This document shows positions 33,501 through 47,900 of a stretch of DNA of 64,000 bases, in pieces. Position 1 is the stretch's first letter, and the number at the start of each line of letters is the position of its first letter. The stretch spans positions 5,922,424 through 5,986,423 of the forward strand of contig NC_081334.1 in the NCBI RefSeq assembly GCF_022539665.2, read 5' to 3'. The position numbers were made by a program, and so were the translations under genes. The notes below the pieces were generated by a model. It ran no database searches and was not told the DNA's origin. It worked only from the letters and a program-made list of their open reading frames with translations. Source of the stretch: Daphnia carinata. Lineage: Eukaryota > Arthropoda > Branchiopoda > Diplostraca > Daphniidae.

Positions 33501-36500
33501 GATCCCCTGATAAACATTTCTTTTTATTTCCCAGCTATTGCCAACCGGGATTTTTTTTTATTATTTCCAAAAATTTTTGGTGGGACTGTGGGGTGTGGTC
33601 GATTCCCAATTTTGAACGCTTCTTTCCTATTTCCGCTTGGGTGTCCCTTTTTTTCTTCTCTCTTTGATATGTATGGGGAAGTTGAATAGGGGTGTAGACA
33701 ATAACAACCCGCTCTACATGTAACCCGACATTCCAGCGAAATCAAAGGAATCCCCCTGTCTTTTTATTTTCTTGCAACTTGACTTTCTTCGTTTCGTTGG
33801 AGTTTTTTTTTTTTTTTGTCGGTGAAAACGAGGAAGGGAGGCGAACGGGTCTGGTGCACGCGGTCTGGTGTTCTCTTTCGGGGTTTGGCTTTCGTGTAAA
33901 TATTTAGTTCTTCTCCTATTTTTTTTCGTGCACTGTGCAAGACGTTTCTGGAATGTAGATACAACAACTTCTCTCTCCCCTTCGCACAGCCTATCGTTTT
34001 TTTTGGGGTTTCTAAAGGGGGGGGTCGAATTTTTTTCTTCTAGGGCACCAATTTTCACCCATATAATCAGTGACGCATTCTTTTTTTTTTTTTTTTTTTA
34101 CCTATTGATGGGTTAGCTGAGAAATTCTTTAACGACCCCCCTCCCTAAAAAAATTTTTTTTTTTTTTTTTTCGGTTCAACACTTGGCCAAGAAAAAAAAA
34201 ATGTTCGTAAATCAAGTTAGGGACATCACAAAGGTTTTGGGGGGGGAGGTTCATTTGGTAACGTGAAACGTTTTCTGATTTTTCTTTTTCGCATAAACGA
34301 AATGAAGAAACTCTTGTGTGTGCCCTTCAACACAACCCCTCTGTTGTTTTTTTTTTTTCTTCGCCCTCAAGTTAAACAAACTACTACCTAACCGTTATTC
34401 TTTTGCTCGCTTTGTTCAAAGAGAACAGGAGAAGTATTTTGTATACGCGGTTTTTTTCGGTCGTTGGAAAAAGAGAGACCCTTGTACTGCTGCCCTTTTT
34501 TTTTTTTTTAAAGAGAGGGGGGCAGGTTATTTTATGTGACCCCGGGGCTAATGCAGAGAGAAACGAGTCAACTTAAAAAAGAAAAAGTTTTCAGTGTCAA
34601 GTGATGGTTTTGACTAGCATCGAAAATGATTTTCCATAAGGATGTTGAGACGGACTCTTGTATAATTTGTAATAAATAATGAAAAAGGTGTGTGGTGCAT
34701 GCGGGTCACGTTGCATCTGGTATTAACTGGATTTTTTTAAAGAAGAAATTTCGATTCTTGTCTCGTTTATCTAGCTTTGCATTAAAGCCCTTCTTTTAAA
34801 TCTATAGACTTGATGTAATACCGACGCTATGTTGTTCATCGAACGTAACAATGCCTGCACACATCTATCTCCTTCTTTTGGGGTTTGCTATTCAATGATT
34901 TTGTCTGTGATGGAAAATTCTCTCGTACGAGAAGAAAAAGAGAGTGGACATGGGATCTCTATAGATTCTCCCTGTTTCAGTATTTCTTTTATAGAGGGGA
35001 GGTGAAAGCAATCGCGTCCATTGATCAGAGTCACGCATCCTGTTTGAATCAACCGGTGCTTTGACTTTGTGAAAGAAAACAGAAAAAAAAAATAATAACC
35101 TTCACATTTTCTTGTATTCCGGAGTCGTCTCGGTCGGGGTCAAGTGGAAGAGATAAGAAGGGAAAAAAAAGATTGTGCGGAACATTTTTCTTCCACATTT
35201 TTGAATTCTTTTTCCTTTTTATTTTACGATACATTTGGTACCCGAACTTCTAGTGGGATTTCCTCTGGAAAAAAAATGTCACATATTTTTCTCTATCTCA
35301 TTTTGAAAGAAAGAAAAATTTATTACTGACCCTAGCGAATATCAATGGCGGCTTTTCATATTTTTCATGTGTGCACAATTTCTTCAGAAAAAAGAAGAAT
35401 TTTATTTTTATAACAGCGAGGTCGTTTTTCCGATGTTGCCCTCGAGGACCTTTTGCACCCCTCTCTATATATACCCCCCTCATTAAACTGCTGCTGCTTC
35501 TAGGGCTTGTGTGTTGACCCTCGACTGTTGCCTTTTATACACACAAAGAAAATGTTCTCCTAGGAGAAAAAAAAAAATTGGGATTGAAAAAATGTGTTTG
35601 GTAGCCTTCCATTGCCCCCCTCCGCTGGATCTCTTTCATATAAAGTCCACAGTCGATTCTGTTTCCGTTGGATGAGCCCCGATAACGCCACCACTCTAGA
35701 AATTAAAAGAGATATTTTTCTTGTGTCTCGAAACTTGAACAAAAAATAAGCTGAACGACATTTTCAAGAAAAATGGTGGGTTTTGAAGATGGTAGATATG
35801 CCCTGAAGGGGAATGTCTTGCTCAACAGTCGTTTTCTTTTTGTTGTTGTATGGGTCGAAGTAGAACGAAAGAACACCGCGCCCTTTGCCATCTGTCTATC
35901 TCTTTTTACGTTTTCTTTCGCTCAACACCTGTGTGTGTTTCTTTTGCTGCAAAAGAAGTCGGAGGAACATCATAAAAGAAATTCGAATTTTTGACGAAAA
36001 AAAAAAAAAAAAAGATTGAGGGGGGGCCAATGTCTTGTTAACGAACTTGACACAAACGAACCTTTTTTTAAAAGTGATGGTGATTTACTGCGTTAAAAAA
36101 AAAAGGGAATAAATTGCCAGGAGCTGTGACACTCGCCACGGGAGGTTCGTCCCAATCTCTCCTTACAAGTTCCGGTCCTCCTAGTGTTGATCTCTTCTTT
36201 TTGCCCTGTTTTGTTCTTAGAAATGGCCATTTGTTTGATGACGTTTTGTGACGTATGATGGGGAAATGTATTTATATAAAAACGCATCAAATAAGATTTG
36301 TTGGGTAGAGTGCTCCATATTCATGTGGCGACATTCTATATCCAATTCTCGGTATACGGCCAGTGAGACTCGAAAGATTGGTCTTGTAAATTTGATGAAC
36401 TCGTTTGGACGCTTGATGGATGAGAGAGCACATTTCTCTCTCCAGAGGTCGCCATAATCAACTTTAGTCCTTTTTATTTTTTATTTTCTGTTATCTCTGA

Positions 36501-39500
36501 AACGAAGAGTAGTACTAGTCTGTAATATACATGGAGAGTCACGCAGCAATAAGGAAACCGATGCATCTAAACAAAACAAAAAAAAAATGTGTATGTTGCT
36601 TCAAAGTCTGGTGCATCCCCGCTGGGAGCCCCGTTGGCCCATCTTCACGCAGCCACACAACTTGCGCGTGAATATCGTACGCGTTCAAACAATTCTTTAT
36701 TTTTGTTTCGGTAAAGCAAAAAAAAAAAACGAAGGAGTGCGTCTAAAGGGGAAGCCATTTGCCATCGCTTCCGGCCGTTAGGAAAAGGAAAACAAGTTTT
36801 TAGATAATCTTTTTTAATACCGTATTATACCGTAGGAGAGCAGCTCTCTGTGTATATCATTTAGATACGTGGTGTTTTTGTATTTTATTCCAGGACAAGG
36901 GGGGGGGGGTAGTTCGTTTCATAGGGTAAATCGCCTTTTAAAGAAGAAAATGAGGGGGCGATCATCCAGGTCTCGTGTTACGTCATCCGATAGCTTATTG
37001 TCGTAAAAAAAAATATCCTTGTTTGAGAGTAAATGGCTTCGTCCTTCATTTTGCAATCACTGAGACAGGGGGACTCGCTTGTTTCGTCTGCTTGTGATTA
37101 GCGCCAGGCAATGATTCAGCGACTATCTACCATTTATTTGTTGTTCATACACTTTTCAAGAGATGATGGCGTCACCTGTTCGTCAAAGGCGTCGTCGACT
37201 GTTTGTATTGGTAAGAGGTTGACGTCGCGACGATGACAAAGCAACAAATAAAGAAATGGAAGCTTTAAATATTTTTTTTCTTTCTTTCATGGGGTTCTTC
37301 GCCGTGACACGAGTTTGGTGCGGACAAATCTCGTTCTTAAGATTCCCGTTAGCGAAAAAAAAAAAGAAATCTAAAATCAATACGGGAAAGTGGAAGCTTT
37401 AGTTGGGTGGGTTAGACGGGTCCGAGTTAAAGGTCTTTTTACTTCTTTTTTTAGTATGAGGTTTCCATTCATCGAAATTGATCTGCGATTGGCTCGGGGT
37501 TCTTCTCTTATTTTTTTACACGTTTGAATTTCGTAAACTGGAACTTTTTTTTTTTTTTTTGAGTCAACGTAGTGTTCCAACTGGTTTCGGATCTCGAAAT
37601 TTGAAAAAAAGAAAGAAATCCCGCTAGTTTCTTCGTTTTTTTTTTTTCGTCTAGACGTTGACTCGTTTCTTTCTAGTTTCGTGAGTGCGTGTAAAGGGTA
37701 GGTGGAGTTGGAAGTCGCAGCAAACTATGCTGATTGGCGAAACACGGGTACGGTCGGCTTGCAAATGAGCCAGTTTTTTTTTCTTTTGTTTACCCGTCGA
37801 AAGTCAATACGTAAAATTCGATAACAATCCCTAAAAATAGATTTTTTTTATTGGATTTTCGCTTATTTGTTCCCTGCTTCCATGTAGCGCTGTTGCAATG
37901 GTGACGTCGCTGGAAATGGACTTTTCTGACGTTGTCCATGTAAGGTCCGCCAGAAAAAAAAAACAAAAAACAACACGGTGTGTTCCCTTTAAAGGCAAAT
38001 GGTAAGAAGCAGCAGTCCAAGAGTTGATTGGTCGCTCTTCGTCTTGTATTCGTCATGTTCTTTATACTTTTCCTCGGAAAACTTGGCGACGTTGGGTAGA
38101 GAACGTGGCATTGATTTCTAGTCGTAAACATCTTCTTTTTTTTCCCTCAACTAAATATCCCGTTCCGGCGAAAAAGATGATGGGCACAACTTTTTAGTGA
38201 GAAAACTAGAAATTGTGTTCTCCGTACTTTTCTGATTGTTGTGTGTCAAAAAGGACAATTGATTTTTGCCCTCCCTTTTTTTTTTGTTGTTGTTGTTGTT
38301 CGATTTGTACGTCTACCAATGGACCAGATGGCGTGTCCTAATGGAAAAAGGCCCCCCCTCTCTAACACATCGGTGCCAAAAAGAGATTTTTGTTGTATAA
38401 TTCCCCACACCCTCCATTCAAAATGCCTCATAGTGTTAGGGGTGTTGCCTGCGAGAGGCACCGCTGTTGCCAGATTTTCTCGCGTCCACTACACTTCCGT
38501 CCGCGTATAAAGAGCCGAGCAAAATAACAAATAAAAAGGGGACTGGACATTTTCAAAAAGGGAAAGATGGACGAATTTCAAAGAAAATGTTCTATTTTTA
38601 AAATGTTTCGGGGAGGACAAAAGAAGGAAGACAGACGCGTGATGTCACTGTGCGACACTAAACACTCGCGGGCCGGCCCCTATTTTCAAATGGTGTTCGA
38701 CAGAGAATTTTCATTATTCAAATGGAAAATTCAGCGCTTCCTCTGTATGGCGTTATGGATTTTGTTTCTGATGGAATTAGACATAAACAAATAGAAAAGG
38801 AATGCGTTGGAAAAGATCAACTGGTAGGCGAAAGGGACCAATGATGGATGCGAGTTTCTCCGGCAAAGACGGACACGAAACAATGGCTCCTCTGCACGAT
38901 CCTTTTCTACGAAAAACGCTCAGAAGAGTCTCTTTGCGACTTGCTTATTTCAATCCCCCATTCTTCGACACGTACTGCTAAAAGAGAGGCCTCTCCTATT
39001 TATAGTGGTGATGATGTTTTAATGACCTTTCTCCCACCCACCGATGAACGTGGGCGCCGTCCGCTTTCACCAAGGAATCGTGTCTGAGATGGGGGGGGGG
39101 GAACGTGCGTTATCATTTATCTGACGACTGCGTGCGTTCCATCAAACGATCGCAAATGATGAAATGTTCTTTTGTTTTTATCAGTTGCGTGCGTTTTGTG
39201 ACATTCATCTACGCGAAGCATCGAGATGCCCATTTTTTTTTTGTGTGTGGATAATGTGTGACGTCATCTTCTTATAGATTCATAAGAGGGTTTTCTAGTA
39301 GGGTAATCGCATTATAACCCGTTAGCTGAGAGCCCATTTGGCTACTTTTGTAACACCCCCGTCTCTATTGGTTTATTCTTAACGTCCCCCCTTTTTTTCC
39401 TTTCTTATTCTTAAAATGGGAAATGAAATGTTTCGTGTCTTGATGGTAATCTGACGGATTTAATCCTGCAACAAAGTTTTGTATTGATGTACTGTGACCT

Positions 39501-41815
39501 AAAGACTGTGAAAAAAAAAGGGCGAGAGAGACAATTGCGACATTTTGAAAGTGAAGAAGAAAAAGTTTATTTTGTATTTTTTTTTTCTTTAAATGTTACC
39601 CTTGGAAAGGACTTGGGGCCAGCACCATAGTTGGCAATGGTTTCGACCACGAACGCTATACATGGATAGAAAAGACTTGAGAGAGAGAAGAAAAACTGTT
39701 GTTAAAAAAGAGATTTCTTTTTCTTTTCTACCCGGAGGCTTTTCTTTTGTTTTTTTCTGTACCTTTTTTTTTAGGTCTGAGATTAAAAGTTGGGCATAGC
39801 TCTTGTTTTAAATGTCGGAGGCCGAGTTTTGTTCTACCAGACAAAAGTTATATAAAAAAAAAAATAGCTTTTAAAGGGCCTTTTTTTTAGAGGGAAGTTC
39901 AAGTGAATATTTGATTTCTTTTTACTCGTCCTCATGTCGACTTTGGATGATTATTTGATTTGGAGAAAAAGGATGATGGGAGGCGAACAACTCGTGGCAT
40001 TTATTATGCAACACTCGACAGAGCGAAAAAGTTTGTAATTTTTGAAGGACGACGAGATCTTTATTTTCAATCCGAGTTCAATCATTTTCATCTGTTTAAA
40101 ATGAAGTAAAAAGAAGGCATTTAACAGTTAATTGAAAATTAATAGAAAGGAAAAAGAAGAAGTGAAATCCATTTTGAAAACCGACTTGATTCATATTATT
40201 AAATTAATGACAGTCAAAATGTCTTTTTTTTTTTTCATTTCGTTTATTAAAATCTAAAGGGACAATAGAGCCAGAAAGTTTCTCTTCACTATCACAACAA
40301 TTTTCATCGTTGATGTAAATAACAGTAACAGACATCCCACCCCTCGCGGGACCAAGGGTGTGGTCCCCCTTCTCCCTGCCCTTTTTCCCAAGTTCAAAAA
40401 TGAAATGCTTTGTGTATCGAGGCTATTCACGCTGCCCCTTTTAGAAAAATAATATGCCGCCACCCCTCGTGTGTTTTTTAAACGTTTCTTCAATAATTAT
40501 CAAAAAAAAAAAAAAGAGGCGTCTGGTTTCTCTTTTTTTACTCTTAGTGATCTATTCTCATCTTCTCGTATGCGTCTATCAAAGCGCTTATTGAAATGGA
40601 GAAGTCGACACACACGAAATACTTAACCAGAGCGATGGTTTAACCACACGCCTCAGAAAGAAGAAAAAAAAAAAAATGATTCCAATTTCAATGAACCCTC
40701 TCTCTTTGTCTGTTGCGCGTCCGTCTGTGAGTGCCTCTTTTGCTCTCGGTGTGTGTGTATGAAGCTTTTAACTTCTTATTCTGAACGTCCAGCAAGATAG
40801 AGTCTTTGTGACGTCTGTGTTATTTCGAATTTTTGTATACAACAAAGCCTCGGGTTACCTATTTATGTGTGTGGAATATTTGGAACTTGTTTTAATGGAT
40901 TTTGTGTTTCTCCATTTGTGACGCGTTTGACCAAATGCGGATCACCAAAAAGGCGTAGACGGCGTCATCTTTCACCTGCCCACCGCCCTAAGTGAATATT
41001 TTTTTCCCCCTTCTTCCTTTTGAATTTCAAGGATAGGCAAAGGTCAGGAAAAAAAAAAAGGTGAAACCGCGGGGGAGTGTATGAAAAGAGATAGTTTCGT
41101 GAGTTATTATCTCAAAAACAGCTTCAGTGGTGGTAGAGAGAAAGGCCTTGTTCTCTTTCTCTCCCGCGCTTCAGGTCATTTTTGTTTTACTTAAATTTCC
41201 CCCTCCTTTTTTTTTTTTTTTTTTAAAGAAACGACACAAAACTATTTTAAACAATTTTGTTTCAAAAAAAAAAAAAAAAAAAAAAAGAGAGTGAAAGAAA
41301 ATCCGCCCGGAAGCGTTTCAGATGTTGTTGTTTTTGTGCCAAAAAAAAAAAAAAGAATGGGAAGAATATGGCGACATACGAGAAGGGGGGGGGGGACTCT
41401 TGCGGCCATTGTCTAACATATTGCAAATGTCTACCAGAATGGTAATAGTTAGATAAAAAAATAAAAATAAAAGGTGGGCGGCAGCCAAAAAATGTTTTTT
41501 TTTTTTTATGACTCCCGTGTTTCTGGTGCGTGCTCCGCTCGCGCTCACGGAAATGGTGTCGATTTTTTTTTCCCCTCAACGAACACAAAACGAGAAAAAA
41601 GTCCAGTTGGGACTGGGTCGTGTAAAATTGTTATTATTTCTCTCGTTTGGCGTGTTTACATGTAACAATCAAACATGCTACCAAATAGCCCCAGAAAATG
41701 AGTTTCTTTTTTGGGGGCCACGCATTAACACAATGAATTCGATTTGAATGGAACATTTTTGAAGGCAAATGTTATATTTTGGGAATTTTATTTTATTTTA
41801 TTTTATTTTTTTCAG
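24581..41815. other. About 17 kb without a recognisable gene
   Basis: AT-rich with frequent T/A homopolymers of 9-20 nt and some C/G runs. Open frames are short and dominated by F, K, S and R from these runs on both strands. A GC-richer patch near 30500-30700 contains TAGTCAGTGG, an initiator-like motif, and could be a promoter, but nothing else supports it. The tract is probably upstream regulatory DNA and 5'UTR introns of the cadherin gene, whose first coding exon is preceded by a splice acceptor. Confidence 0.45.
25433..25468. other. Two adjacent short hairpins
   Basis: TGACTTGAAGTCA is directly followed by CCCGC-GTTCGAG-GCGGG, a perfect 5-bp stem with a T-loop-like sequence. No other tRNA arms are present, so it is only noted as a structured spot. 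Confidence 0.25.
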
Positions 41816-41934
41816 GGACCCACATTCTTGAACGAGATATGACGAGGTGAAGGACAAAACCCGATTCTTTTTGTTTCCTTTCAAAAAAGAAAAGAAAAGA
41901 GAAATATTTTGAAAGGAGTTTGGGGGCTGACGTG
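41816..41934 (+). other. 5'UTR part of cadherin exon
   Basis: A TTTTTTTCAG acceptor at 41815 opens the exon. In-frame stops before 41935 show this part is untranslated and that at least one upstream non-coding exon exists. Confidence 0.55.
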
Positions 41935-44900
41935 ATGACAATGGACGAGATGAAGGACCTTGAAGAGCCTAAACGAAGGCGGAGGAGGAGGAGACCGTTG
42001 GAGTTGATTAGGCGGCGACTTGGCACAGCAGTGACCAGCTGGATGCAAATTCTCGTCGTGTTGTGCGTGGCCGTCAGTTTAGCTGATTGCCGGAAATTGG
42101 CGTTCACCCGACCGCGCTACAATGCCTCCATCTACGAGAACAACATCGGCAAGAGCTACGCCACTCCAGAGACGGAGCGGATGGGCATCCAGTTGGCGGA
42201 AGCCGGAGCGGCGACGGATATCCGCTATCGGATCATCGGCGGCGACAAGAACAAACTCTTTAAAGCGGAATCGCGCACAGTCGGCGATTTCAGTTTCCTC
42301 TTGCTGAGGACGAGGACGGGCCAGGTGGACGTGCTCAACCGCGAGAGGACGGACCTGCACAAACTGCGCATCAGGGCCATGCTGAGGTCGGCTGTCGACG
42401 GATCCGATTCGGATCTGCCGGACGCCGAGGCCGACGTCTGGGTCTACGTCCTGGACACGAACGATCTCAGTCCGCTCTTTTACCCGAGCGAATACGAAGT
42501 CAACGTGCCCGAGGACACGGCGCTGCACGTCTCGCTCGTCCAGGTCAAGGCCGACGACGCCGACGTCGGAGTCAACGGGGAAATCTACTACTCGCTGGCC
42601 GAGCCGTCGGAGCAATTTGCCGTTCACCCGCTGACGGGCGTCATCTCGTTGACGAGGCCGCTCGTCTTCGCCGAGCAGCCGTTCCACGAGCTGTCGGTTT
42701 TGGCTAATGACCGAGGGCCCAAGCTGGGCACGGCCGTGGTGGGCGCCGCGTCGCGGGCCAGGGTGCGCGTGCACGTGATGAGGGTCAATCAGCACGAGCC
42801 GAAAATTCACGTCCGTCACCTGCCGGACGTTGTGGAACAGTCGCAAGTGGACGTCTACGCCGTCGTCCGAGTGGAAGACGCCGACCAGGGACCCAGCGGC
42901 CAGATCCGCTCGCTGGACATAATCGACGGTGATCCGGATGGATACTTCCGCGTCCAGCGAGTCGGAAACGTCGGCCAGCTGGCGGCGGACAGCAACAATG
43001 GCGCCGAATTCAACATTGCCGTTCTGAAATTGCTGGACCGCGAACGGGCCCCCATGGGATACAATCTGACCCTGCGGGCCGTGGACGGAGGTACGCCTCC
43101 GCGCAACTCGACGGCCACGCTGCACGTGACGGTGGCCGACTGGAACGATCACGCTCCCGTCTTCGATCGGGAGCACTACGAAGTGCGGATCGTTGAAACT
43201 GCTCCCGTGGGCACGCCTTTGATCCGTCTGCGAGTCTCGGATGAGGATCAAGGCCGCAACGCCCAAGTCCAGCTGAGCATCGTCGGCGGCAATCAAGGCG
43301 GCCACTTTCGCATCAACCCGACCAGCGGCGTTCTCTACACGGCCCTGCCGCTCGACGCGGAAATGAGGGCCGAGCACATACTGACTGTGAGTGCTATCGA
43401 TCAAGGAACGGCCGGTACTCGTCAACAATCGTCGGCCAAAGTCACCGTCCAAGTCCTGGACGCCAACGACAACGATCCCGTCTTTTACCAGCAGCCGGGC
43501 GGCATCTTGGAAATCCAGGTTTCGTTTTTATTTTTATTCCTCCCGAATTATTTTGTGTTTTAATGGTGAAAAAAAAAAAAAACTAACGAAATAAAAAAAA
43601 TGACAGGTGGATGAGAATGAGCAAGCCGGAGCTGAAGTGGCCAGAGCGACGGCTCGAGACGCCGACGCTGGTGAGAATGCGTACATTAGTTACAGCCTGG
43701 CCAATCTGGCGCCCGTTCCTTTCGAAGTGGATCCCTTCACGGGAGCCATCCGCACTACCGAGACGTTAGACTACGAGACTGGACGTCGAAGGTAATTGAA
43801 CAATTGATTTGGAATTTGAATTTTAAACTTCCCGCGTTTTCACGTGAAAGACACGTAAATGACAAGGGACCTCGTTATTATTATGCAATTTGGCACATGG
43901 CATTCGCCAGATGAACGTGTTGACATTGGCTAACCTGATTGTCCGTCTCTGATTGCAATGGCATTTCTCGTCCTGACTTTAAATTTAACACAATTTTATT
44001 ATTTGTTTAAGGTACTTGCTGAAAATCCGCGCCTCGGACTGGGGGACTCCGTACAGACGCCAGTCGGAGCTGTTGGTGACGGTCATTGTCCGAGACGTCA
44101 ACGACAACCGGCCACAATTCCAGCGCGTCGGCTGCGTCGGACGCGTTCCGAGGACGACGCCCATCGGCTCTGAATTGCTGACCCTATCGGCCGTCGATTT
44201 CGATCAGGGCAACTCGGTCGTCTACCGCATTGTTTCCGGCAACGAGGACGGCTGTTTCAGCTTGGATTCGTCGTCGGGCGCCGTCGGCGTCGCCTGCGAC
44301 CTCTCGGACCTCGGCATCAGCGAGCGCTTTGTCAACGTGACGGCCACCGACGGCCAACACTTTGCCGACATTATGACGATCCGAATTCATCTGACGGCCG
44401 GCCTTCGAGGCGAGGAAGAGCCGCGGTTCGAGTGCCGAGAGACCGGACTCGGCAAAAAGCTCTTGGAGATGATGAACGCGGCGGCCAAGAGGCAAACGGG
44501 CGCTGATGATTCAGATCCGGTCACGGAACTACCTCCACTTCCGTCGCGCTACGGCCAGAATGTACACACTCCAGAATTCTTCGATTTCCCCGTCCAGGTA
44601 ACGAACCAGTTTCTCCCGTTCAATTGTTTTTTTTGTTGTTGTTTTTTTGCTGCTGTTTGCTTGTGGTTTTTAAAAACTGGACAAATTGTTTGGGAAAATG
44701 TAAACAAATTAGGTGCGTGTCAATGAATCCGTCTCGAGCGGGACGGCGCTCATCCGCCTGAGGGCGAGAGATCGTGACCACGGCTACAACGGTCTGTTAG
44801 TGTACGTCATTTCTGGAGGCGATGACGACTCGGCTTTTCAAATCGAGACAGAGACGGGCTTGTTGCGAGTCGCCGGCCAATTAGACCGGGAGAAAAGGGC

Positions 44901-47900
44901 CGGCTATTCGCTGAATGTGACCGTCTTCGACTTGGGGCAGCCGCAGAAATCTGCCTGGAGGATTTTGCCCGTCATCGTCACGGACGTCAACGACAATCCG
45001 CCGCGTTTCGACCGGCCCGTCATTAGCGTTTCCATTGCGGAAACGGCCCAAATTGGCACGTCCGTGGCCCAATTGAGCGCCAGCGACGCGGATGAGGGCG
45101 ACAACGCTAAAATCACATTCAGCCTGGCCGGCGGAGCTTCGCCGGACATGAAGCTCGACCCAAACACCGGGCTGCTCACCGTCGCCGGCCAGCTGGATCG
45201 CGAACGTCAGGATTTCTACGAGATCGCCGTTATCGCGCGAGATGGGTCCGCCAACGGTCCCGGCTTGACGTCCAAAGCACTGGTCCGTGTGAGAATCCTG
45301 GACGTCAACGACGTTGCTCCGCGCTTTGCCCGTCCCTGGCAAGTGGTCAAGATCCGCGAGGACATGCCCGTCGGAGCTGTTGTGGCTCTGGTGCAAGCGA
45401 CGGATCCCGACCTCGGTCTCGGCGGCGTCGTCCGTTACAGCTTGTCGTCCAGCTACGCGTCCGATTCGACGGTGGAGCGTTTCAGCATTGATCGAGTGAC
45501 GGGAACGGTGCGGCTGGCACGTCGCCTGGACTTTGAGGACCGTTCCGTCTACAATTTGACGGTTCGTGCCAAAGATCGCGGCTCGCCGTCCCTCTCCAGC
45601 GAAGCTTACCTGGCCGTCGAGGTGGTCGACGTCAACGAGAACCTCTACGCTCCGCGCTTTGAGGACTTTGTCAGCGAGGCCAGCGTGCGTGAGAACGCGC
45701 CGCCGGGCACGATCGTAGCCAAAGTCACCGCCACCGATGCTGATCCCCCGGGCGACGATTCCCGGCTCTCCTATGTCATCCGCGGCGGCACCGGACTGGG
45801 CCTTTTCTCCATCGACAATGAAGGTCAGTTTCTTGTTTTTTTTTTTTTTAATTTCCCAGCCGATTTTTTGTGTATTCATTGACGGACTATTTTTTTTTTT
45901 TTTTTTTTTTTGAATGGGTCGTCCCACACGCACTTTCTTAATGAGGCCGTCTCCACCTCGTTCCGTTTTTCCATTCGTACATATTTCCCGAGTGTTTGTT
46001 TGCCGGTCCCCTTTTCTTTTTGCCACTTACCAGCGAGTGGCATTGTGTGTGTGGGTTTTCCAAGAAATTTCAACTCATTAGGTTCGTTTTAAGGTCCTCT
46101 CTTTTTTTTTTTTGAAACGCAATTTTTTTGTGGGAATTTTCTTGCTGATTGGCTTCAATTTGAATTGATTCGTTGAATAACGACAGAGAGAGGTGGGAAT
46201 TGTTAATGAACATCATGTCCGCATCGTTCGCGTCTGCATCCAAATGGACTTTTGGGCGAGCAGCCAAGCGAACAAAAATCCATAACGTCATAATCTGGGA
46301 TGAGAAAAGATGATGATGGTGTTGTTGGAGTAGTCGTCTCCCTCCCTCCCTTGTCGTATAATCAATTAGAGTAGCCAGCGACGTCTTAAAAGCGAAAGCA
46401 ACAGAAATAATAAAGATGGAGACTAAATATTTAGAGAAAGGTAGGGTTGCGCATCCGACAGTCAGTCGAATCCATTCATCTTTCCTCATCCGCTCAGTTA
46501 AGTCGCCATTTTTTCAAATTTGATTTAAAAGGCATTTCTCGAAAAACAAATTCTTCTTTTCTAAACTAAACAAAAAAAAAAAAAAAAATGTGCGTTGGGA
46601 GACCAATGTAATCATTAAGTCACGGACCAAAAATGGGGAGCCAATGTGTACACGTTTTTTCACAAAGTTCCAGCACAGTCTGTGTATGTTTTTAAACGGA
46701 AAGCCTTCCAAAATAGATTTATTTACCTGGGTAGTGGTGGTGGTGGTGGTGGTGGTGTGTTGGGCCAGTGACCAATTTGCTTCAGGGGAAAAGGAAAGTC
46801 GACATCATCATCATCACAACAGCCGTCGTTCGTCGCGGCCGCTTCTCTGTGTTGACTGGCAACTAGCCAGAAAGGCGACAAGGAAAAAGCAAAAATAAAA
46901 AATAAAATTCATTTTAAACTAGAAACTTTGTCGGTCGATTGTCAAACACAATTTCTCTCTCTTTAGGGATTTCCTTCTTTTGCGGGACTTTATTTTTTTT
47001 TTTTTTTTGTAAAGCATTTGCCCCTCCCAATTTAATGACCGTACCAAGGGGAAAACGGGGGGGGGGGGGGGTTGGAAACGGCAGGAGGCAATCAATAACG
47101 ACCGCGTGTCTAGCGAGTGGAAGCGTAAAAGAGAGAGCGGACGTCATTCATTTGTCTCCGAATGGTGTAGAGTGCACGTTCAGGTACATCCACACAACGT
47201 ACAACACAAAAGAAACGCACGAAATTCGACCACACGCAGATCGGACAGAGGATGCACCCCCTTCCTCATCCATCGTGATGTGGCACGGCTCTTTTTTTTT
47301 TTTTTTTTTTTTTTCTCGTTCAACTTTCTTGTGTGTCTTATTCTTCTCTGGGACATCCATCATGTCCGTCGTCGAAGGGGGCGGCCATCTTTATTTTCGT
47401 TGTTGTTCGCCTCTTTTTTTTTTTTTAGGGCGAATGACATTGTCCCGCCGTTCCATCCACTTCCGCGCTCTTTGTTGTTGTTGGCACTCCCGAAATTGAA
47501 CGGAGGGAAGGAATCCCGTTTAATTCTGTCAACTTTGTTTTTGCGTTTATTGTATTGTTTTTAGCGACTAAAAAAAACGGGGAGGCTGTTCACGACCGAT
47601 TTTTCAAATTCCCAACATGATCCGCGTGACTCACGACCGAGACTTTTGTTTAAATTTTTTTTTTCCTAATTGTTTGTGGTGAATCTATACATTCGTGTGA
47701 CCGCAATACCATCGGTTGGGCGGGGACACGATTTTTTGACGTCATCCATTTTGAAATTCATTTTTTTTTCTATTTTCCTGTTGTTGGCAATGCGGGATTC
47801 AATACGCGTGACGTCGTGTGTGTCACCTCGTTTTCAATTCTTTTCCTTTTTTTTTTTTTTCTAAAAAAAAAAAAAATTTAACAAGGTGTAAGGGTTGTTG

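Noticed and set aside
42079-43452. 457-codon open frame on the minus strand
   Set aside because: It is the antisense shadow of the GC-rich cadherin exon. It has no splice context, and the sense frame matches the Fat-like family throughout.
44881-46026. 381-codon minus-strand open frame over the fourth coding exon
   Set aside because: Also an antisense shadow, extended through low-complexity intron sequence.
47106-47564. 152-codon plus-strand open frame in the cadherin intron
   Set aside because: Its composition comes from T-runs and Arg-rich noise. A competing frame of similar length overlaps it.
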